A DNA stretch of 64,000 bases from Epiperipatus broadwayi (Eukaryota; Onychophora; Udeonychophora; Euonychophora; Peripatidae): contig JAQFVV010012537.1 of the NCBI GenBank assembly GCA_028023455.1, forward strand, positions 436,001 to 500,000. The letters run 5' to 3'. Below the pieces are notes generated by a model. The model searched no databases and was not told the DNA's origin. It worked only from the letters and a program-made list of their open reading frames with translations. Below, piece after piece: positions 59,001 through 64,000 of the stretch. Positions within the stretch are counted from its first letter, which is position 1, and the number at the start of each line of letters is the position of its first letter. Made by a program: the position numbers and the translations under genes.

Positions 59001-61239
59001 AAATTGTATTATTAAATATTTAATAATTATATTTATCATATATATATATATATATGAATATATGTAATTGTATTATCATAGGAAATATTTTAAATCTACA
59101 TTTTGATATGCTCAAATTATGTGTATACATGCATATAAATCTCGAGTAATAAATCTGTCTTTATTATATATTTACAAATTAAGTAAATTAGGTATATTAC
59201 ATAATTAATATTAGATTATATTGATTATATTTTTACTTTCCCAATTTTAAAAGCATTATAAATGATTGTTGTTTCTTTTTTTTGTCTTCTCTAATATTAT
59301 CTCAATAACTATCCTTACAATTGTTTTAATGAAAAATTCTATACAATTTTTTTATAATTTCTATTTATTTACTTTACAGTTTCTAATTTTTGGTAAATAA
59401 TTGATTTTTATAAAAATACTGATTTAAAAAACTAAATTTATAGAGTCTTGACAAAATAAACCTATCAGAATTCTGAAAACCTGTTCTACATTAGATCTAA
59501 TATTTTATTTAATGGCATAACATAGTATTAAAGCTGATTAAAATATCATTATAAATTTTTTTTAAATCCTTCATAATACAAATATAAAAGAGTTTTTAGA
59601 AAAAGATTTTACTGAAGATACTACTGAGTATTTTATATTCCAAGAGCTTCAAATCTTATTTTTAAAATCTAAGATTTTGCATAAATATTGTAAATTTCAC
59701 TTCTTATAATGTTTGCTTGTGGATAATTCTTTTCACCAATATAAATTATTATTTGAGAAATCAATTAGTTTAGGCAACAAAGGGAATTATTTTGCACTGA
59801 TATGATTGCAATGAGAACATTTTTGCTTTACTCATTAATAAAGATTATATTAAGACTGAATGAAATTATACAACTTACTTTGAAAAAATGTACTAGATAA
59901 TTATTAAAAAATTTTCAATTAGATAATGAAATAAAATTATTTCAAAAGAGAAATTTTTATTGTTATTATTTTTCAAGTGAAAAAGGTATTTCCTTAATCT
60001 TATTGTGAGCACAATAAGCTCTCCCAATTATATATTAGACTTTATTGCTAGTCTACTACAGCAAAACTGAGCTTATTTCTGCCATTAAAGATTTAAAAAT
60101 CTCACCTAATGATATTTTATTTACTTTTGATGACATGTCGCTTAACATCATCTCACCACTGTAACTTTTCCAATCATATAATTTCCTTAGCAAATTATTT
60201 TATTTGCAACACTTTATCACATGTAATTGTCAAATGACAGACAGATTTTGCAAATTTCCCAATAGTTTCACCATCTTCATTATTTTTTCCAATCTTCTTT
60301 TTCTTTTTTTTATAGAGAAACAATAAATTCTGACTTTAAAATTGACTATTTATAAGCTTTCAATTTGATTTAGGTAAATCATTAGTTCCCAACCACATAT
60401 AAAGTTTACTTTGAAATCAGAAATAGAGATCAATTAGTATCTTTACTGTTTTGTTGCAAAATATATAATAAAATCTCTTAACATTCTGGTTTTAAAAAAG
60501 TCATACACACATCAATAGATATTTGAAAGCCTTCTCTCAATATTTTATTCAAATGGTTTTTTTTTCACAGCAGTTTCTTTTCACAATAGTGTTTCTGTTA
60601 TGGAACAAACTTTTTCTAGAAAAAGAAGTTAATTTTAATCATGAAATTTTGATATCAAAAATGGATAGTGGTAAAATTAATTTTACTATATATTGTGCTC
60701 ACGATAATGTTGAAAAAAAGATATCTACAATTAAGATTTCTCTTTATTACATTAAAGAAACTGATAAAAGTAAAAAAACTACTATATTAAAATAATTTTC
60801 ACCAAAATTGAGCAACATTTTACCAAAACCAAATGATTTAATCTATTTTAAAGCTCATAATTCTACATACTTTCTGTGTAATGAGCAATTAGTAATAAAA
60901 AATGAGCTTGTTAATCAATAGTCATCATCATCAATTCTACAAGTTTTATAAACTGCCTGATATTTCACTAATACTAAAATCTTAAGTGTTACATACACTA
61001 AGATAATAATAAAAGTGACCATTGAGATTCTAAAAAAAAACCTACCTTAATTAATTAACTTGATCAGAAAAATTCCCAATCCATATTAAATTTTTTTTTA
61101 TAAAAGCATATCATTGAAAAAAAGTCACATTAATAATCTATCATTTTTTAAAAAATCTAATCTTTTCTAAATTTTGTAAGAGAAGTAGTGACCAATAGAT
61201 AAATATCAGTGCTATAATGATAATAACAAGCAATCACGT
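56037..61239. other. Long AT-rich intergenic stretch, nothing recognised
   Basis: Dominated by A/T runs; (TA)n at about 59037-59056. A direct duplication of ~45 bp at 56517-56600 (tatgtataat then ttatgtctatgatatatatt, then again with tccatgatatatatt). No supported gene; the 90-codon plus ORF at 60523-60795 is composition-driven. Confidence 0.45.
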
Positions 61240-61750
61240 ACAAGTGAATTCAGAAAATATATTTACACACACATACATGTATTTATAAATCAATGATACC
61301 AAATTAAAAATTATCCAAAATTTAAAAATAATTTTTCACAATTAATTGATTTCATTGCTGAGACAGACTTCTCAAATGCAAGGAAATACACAATACAGGA
61401 TATATATACTAAATAAATTTCCCATAATTCTCATTTACATTCCAATTACCTTTAATATCAAAAGAACTCTTAAACAAGTGTTATTTCTATTATTGAAAAT
61501 TTTTTATTTAAGAGCTCTTTTGATATTAAAATTAATTGGAATGTTAATTGACAATTATAAAAAATTTATTTAATATATATTTGTGTTGTGGTTGTATTCT
61601 TTTGCACTTGAGAGGTCTGTCTGCTTTAGTAATGAAAGCCATTGATTGTGAAAATTTTAGTTTTTAAATTTTGACTACTTTTTTAATTTTTAAATTTGGT
61701 ATAAATGATTTATTTTTATTGACTAGTTTAGCTGTTCACTTTTGATATTT
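61240..61750. repeat. Large imperfect palindrome (~510 bp)
   Basis: Inner arms: ccaattacctttaatatcaa then aagaactctt against aagagctcttttgatattaa, with gagacagacttctcaaatgc against its diverged complement near 61605. Outer arms extend the pairing to ataccaaattaaaaatt (about 61297) and its complement near 61690, fading at about 61240/61750. Only ~30 bp of unpaired centre. Source and target duplication unresolved. Confidence 0.7.
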
Positions 61751-62419
61751 TACATTTTTAAAAATTTCTAATGTATATATGAGCATATTAAAATATAAGT
61801 TTTAAAGTTTGCATTGGTAACAATAAATAATAAGAAAATATATAAATTTTATTAATTACATTATATATATAATTTTAATTTGAAAATACTAATAAAAACA
61901 AACTGTTAATTAGTCATTCTATGTTATTAAAATTAACATTTATAAAACCCTGCTTTGATTGATATAAATTACTAAAACAATCGCAGTTGAGTATTTCTCT
62001 ATTAAGTTCTTGTTCCTCCATCTTTTTTATATATGTATGCTTGCAAAATAGAAATAATTATGAAGTAGAAATATAATTTTGCTATTTTTTTTATTGTACA
62101 GCTTCATTTAAAGTTTTGTTGATTCATACTTAAATATTTGCACCTGAATTCAAAATTTAAATAAAATCCGTGCATTTGAGTATTTGAAAAAGAAATAGAA
62201 TTTATAGTTTTCAAAAAATGGTCATTAAAAAAATAATATATAATTGATCAAAATGTTTTTTAGGAATTGGCAGTGATACAGCTTCAAAAAAATAAAAAAC
62301 AAAAACCTGTTCAAGATGATAGATGGTTTTTTCACTGGTGTCAGCATTTTTAAAATTTTAGATAAATTCATATTTGAGTTGTCACTAATTTATTGAAAAC
62401 AAAAGTTCAAAAATAAGTT

Positions 62420-62788
62420 TTACAAAATATTTAAGAAAATTCTTATTGAAATTGGTTTGGCTAAATCCACATTTTCAATAGGATTGAGTACTGTCCCTTG
62501 AATTTCAATTTCAAAATATCTTGATTGTTTTATTTGGTGTTTGAAATGCAAAAATGTAATTCCTTCTTTAGTTATCATTTCAAAAAGTCCATCTTCATTG
62601 CCATGAGTTATTTTATATTTTACATTGTCAACAAGGGAATTAACATTTGGTTGAAGTTTGATAATTCGCATCTTGGGTCTTGTTTGATTTAAATTTAAAT
62701 ATAATGTAATTGTTTCATTGTCATCAGCATTTGATGTATTATTGTATCTCTCAGAAATTTCTTTTGTTTTATTATCAATGATATCATT
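62420..62788 (-). CDS. Last coding exon of a fibrillin-like gene
   Basis: The minus strand has acceptor ttttcttttcag (ending at 62789), then 122 codons to TAA at 62420-62422. After an Asn/Asp-rich stretch it reads ITLYLNLNQTRPKMRIIKLQ, then NVKYKITHGNEDGLFEM and GITFLHFKHQI. This pattern (V-x-Y-x-I-T-x-G-N-E-D-G-x-F-x-M....G-x-x-x-L) is that of the C-terminal domain of fibrillins, secreted microfibril proteins processed by furin at the C-terminus. It lacks the EGF repeats, which would be on upstream exons beyond the right end. No internal stop. A fibulin-type C-terminal module is the main alternative. Confidence 0.7.
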   Translation of the reverse strand, partial: NDIIDNKTKEISERYNNTSNADDNETITLYLNLNQTRPKMRIIKLQPNVNSLVDNVKYKITHGNEDGLFEMITKEGITFLHFKHQIKQSRYFEIEIQGTVLNPIENVDLAKPISIRIFLNIL

Positions 62789-62849
62789 CTGAAAAGAAAA
62801 AAAAAAAATTAAATTCTGAAAATGTATGAAATCATATATCTACATGTAT

Positions 62850-63010
62850 TTATTATGAATGAGAGCATTTAAATGCCTTCTATTAACTCATTATTAAACT
62901 AAGCGATCTATAAGATGATTTTTTATCATTTGTGCCAATTCCAACATCATTAACATAAATCAGAATAGATTTGAATCTCATTTATATTAAACAAATTTTA
63001 TATGCTTTAT
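62850..63010 (+). repeat. Interspersed repeat TATTATGAATGAG, third copy
   Basis: tattatgaatgagagcattt then aaatgccttctattaactca matches 41885 and 31222, and tctcatttatattaaacaaa then ttttatatgcttt matches 42065-42105. The copy stops before the hammerhead-like end. It lies in the intron upstream of the fibrillin-like exon. Confidence 0.7.
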
Positions 63011-64000
63011 TTTAAGTAATGAAATTTGAAATACGTACACAATTATTAAATGTGATGCTGTTTGTAGTTAGCAAAATAATTTTTATTGATGCTCAGAAGA
63101 AAAAAAATTATAACAAAAATTCAAATTCAATGAATAAATTAAAAAAAATTGTTCGTCTATTAGTAAACATTTCATACTTGCTTAATTTTGAGAACTAATC
63201 TATAGAGAATTCATATCATTAATGAAATTCCTAAGAACAAAACAATGTCATGTCCAAGTGATTCAAATATGACAAAAAGCTTTATTTATCCTAAGACTTT
63301 TTATATTATATAAAATAATGTTAAATGTTTATTTCCAGCATACTATATTTTATAGAAAAATTGAATAATAGTGCAAACTTTGTATGGCACATGATAGGTG
63401 AAAAACTGGAGCATAGATTGTAAAATGTTGGCCATTCCTGAAATAATTGGTTGTATATATATATTTACTAAATAAAATATCACTCAAACTTTATTACATA
63501 TCAAAATATTTTTAAATTTTTTTTTTATTAACTGATGAATAAAAATATTTTACATGCAATTTTTAAAATTATAATCAGAAATTGAATTTTCTAATCTCAT
63601 TTACATAACGTATAAATTACTGATCTGTGAATTTATTGAATCATCAAATTAGTTTTAATCTTAAATGTAATATATTTATTGGGCTATATTAAGATATCCA
63701 GGATATATTAGACAAATGTTTGCATTTACACACACATATATATATATATAATATAATTTTAATAACCATTTTGTATTATTGTTATAACTTAACCCTAAAT
63801 AATGGAATTATCCAAACTACAATAATATCAAGATCAAATTGAACTTGAATATACAATGCAAAAAGTGACACTAAAATTAAGTCAATAGCCAATGACAGAA
63901 ATATGCCAAATGGAGAGCTAAGTCAGTGAACCCAATTGTTTCCAATAAGGAAAAGAATCTGATTATATATTGAATGTTTATTTAAGAGATAATCAGGCAA
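63011..64000. other. AT-rich, presumed intron of the fibrillin-like gene
   Basis: No EGF- or TB-like cysteine pattern seen on the minus strand, so the preceding exon lies outside. (TA)n at about 63735-63752. Confidence 0.4.

Noticed and set aside
60523-60795. 90-codon plus ORF with a hydrophobic start, possible secreted protein
   Set aside because: Highly AT-driven residue mix (K, I, F, N), no homologue recognised, no supporting splice or promoter context.

Overview
The window is strongly AT-rich, intron-rich and repeat-rich, which points to an invertebrate animal genome; the clade cannot be fixed from the sequence. There are no prokaryotic operons, Shine-Dalgarno sites or CRISPR arrays. The few conserved exons are spliced (GT..AG) and lie far apart in transposon-filled introns.

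Host genes. The backbone is a complete five-exon plus-strand gene for phosphopantothenoylcysteine decarboxylase (PPCDC, coenzyme A synthesis) with coding exons at 2952-3077, 14885-14983, 23659-23787, 29674-29842 and 42273-42331. All junctions keep the frame and give about 193 aa with the family's active-site motifs. Only 193 bp upstream, a minus-strand first exon (2660-2758) of an unrecognised gene starts divergently, implying a shared promoter. Within the last PPCDC intron lies a GC-richer island (about 37340-39290) with two convergent terminal-exon candidates, plus 37338-37610 and minus 38141-38362, each followed by AATAAA. At the right end, minus 62420-62788 is the last coding exon of a fibrillin-like extracellular matrix gene.

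Mobile DNA. One RTE-clade non-LTR family dominates. Its near full-length copy (49247-52475, 12-bp target duplication) sits inside an older minus-strand Ty3/gypsy-like LTR element (about 46425-53135). At least eight truncated RTE fragments are scattered across the window. Other remnants are two Penelope-like GIY-YIG fragments (103-330; 11395-11690), an SGNH-plus-endonuclease non-LTR fragment (7250-8030), two C-terminal non-LTR fragments with a Cys/His motif (30230-30760; 34490-35400), tRNA-derived SINEs (8042-8520, 35585-35915, 43316-43425) and a pogo/Tigger-like DNA transposon with TA duplication (15234-16327).

Most unusual signal. Several foldback inserts (1287-1551, 9745-10543, 19887-20681, 25579-25893, 28441-29008, 55708-56024) share one asymmetric plan. 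Each has long inverted arms around a loop, then a unique or directly repeated tail after the right arm only, all bounded by 10-13 bp target duplications. One interrupts an RTE copy and leaves a readable empty site. The SINE locus at 8042-8520 has the same plan around a tRNA-like head. This suggests retroposed, self-templated hairpins rather than ordinary TIR transposons. The region 53140-62400 is AT-rich and almost featureless apart from palindromes.
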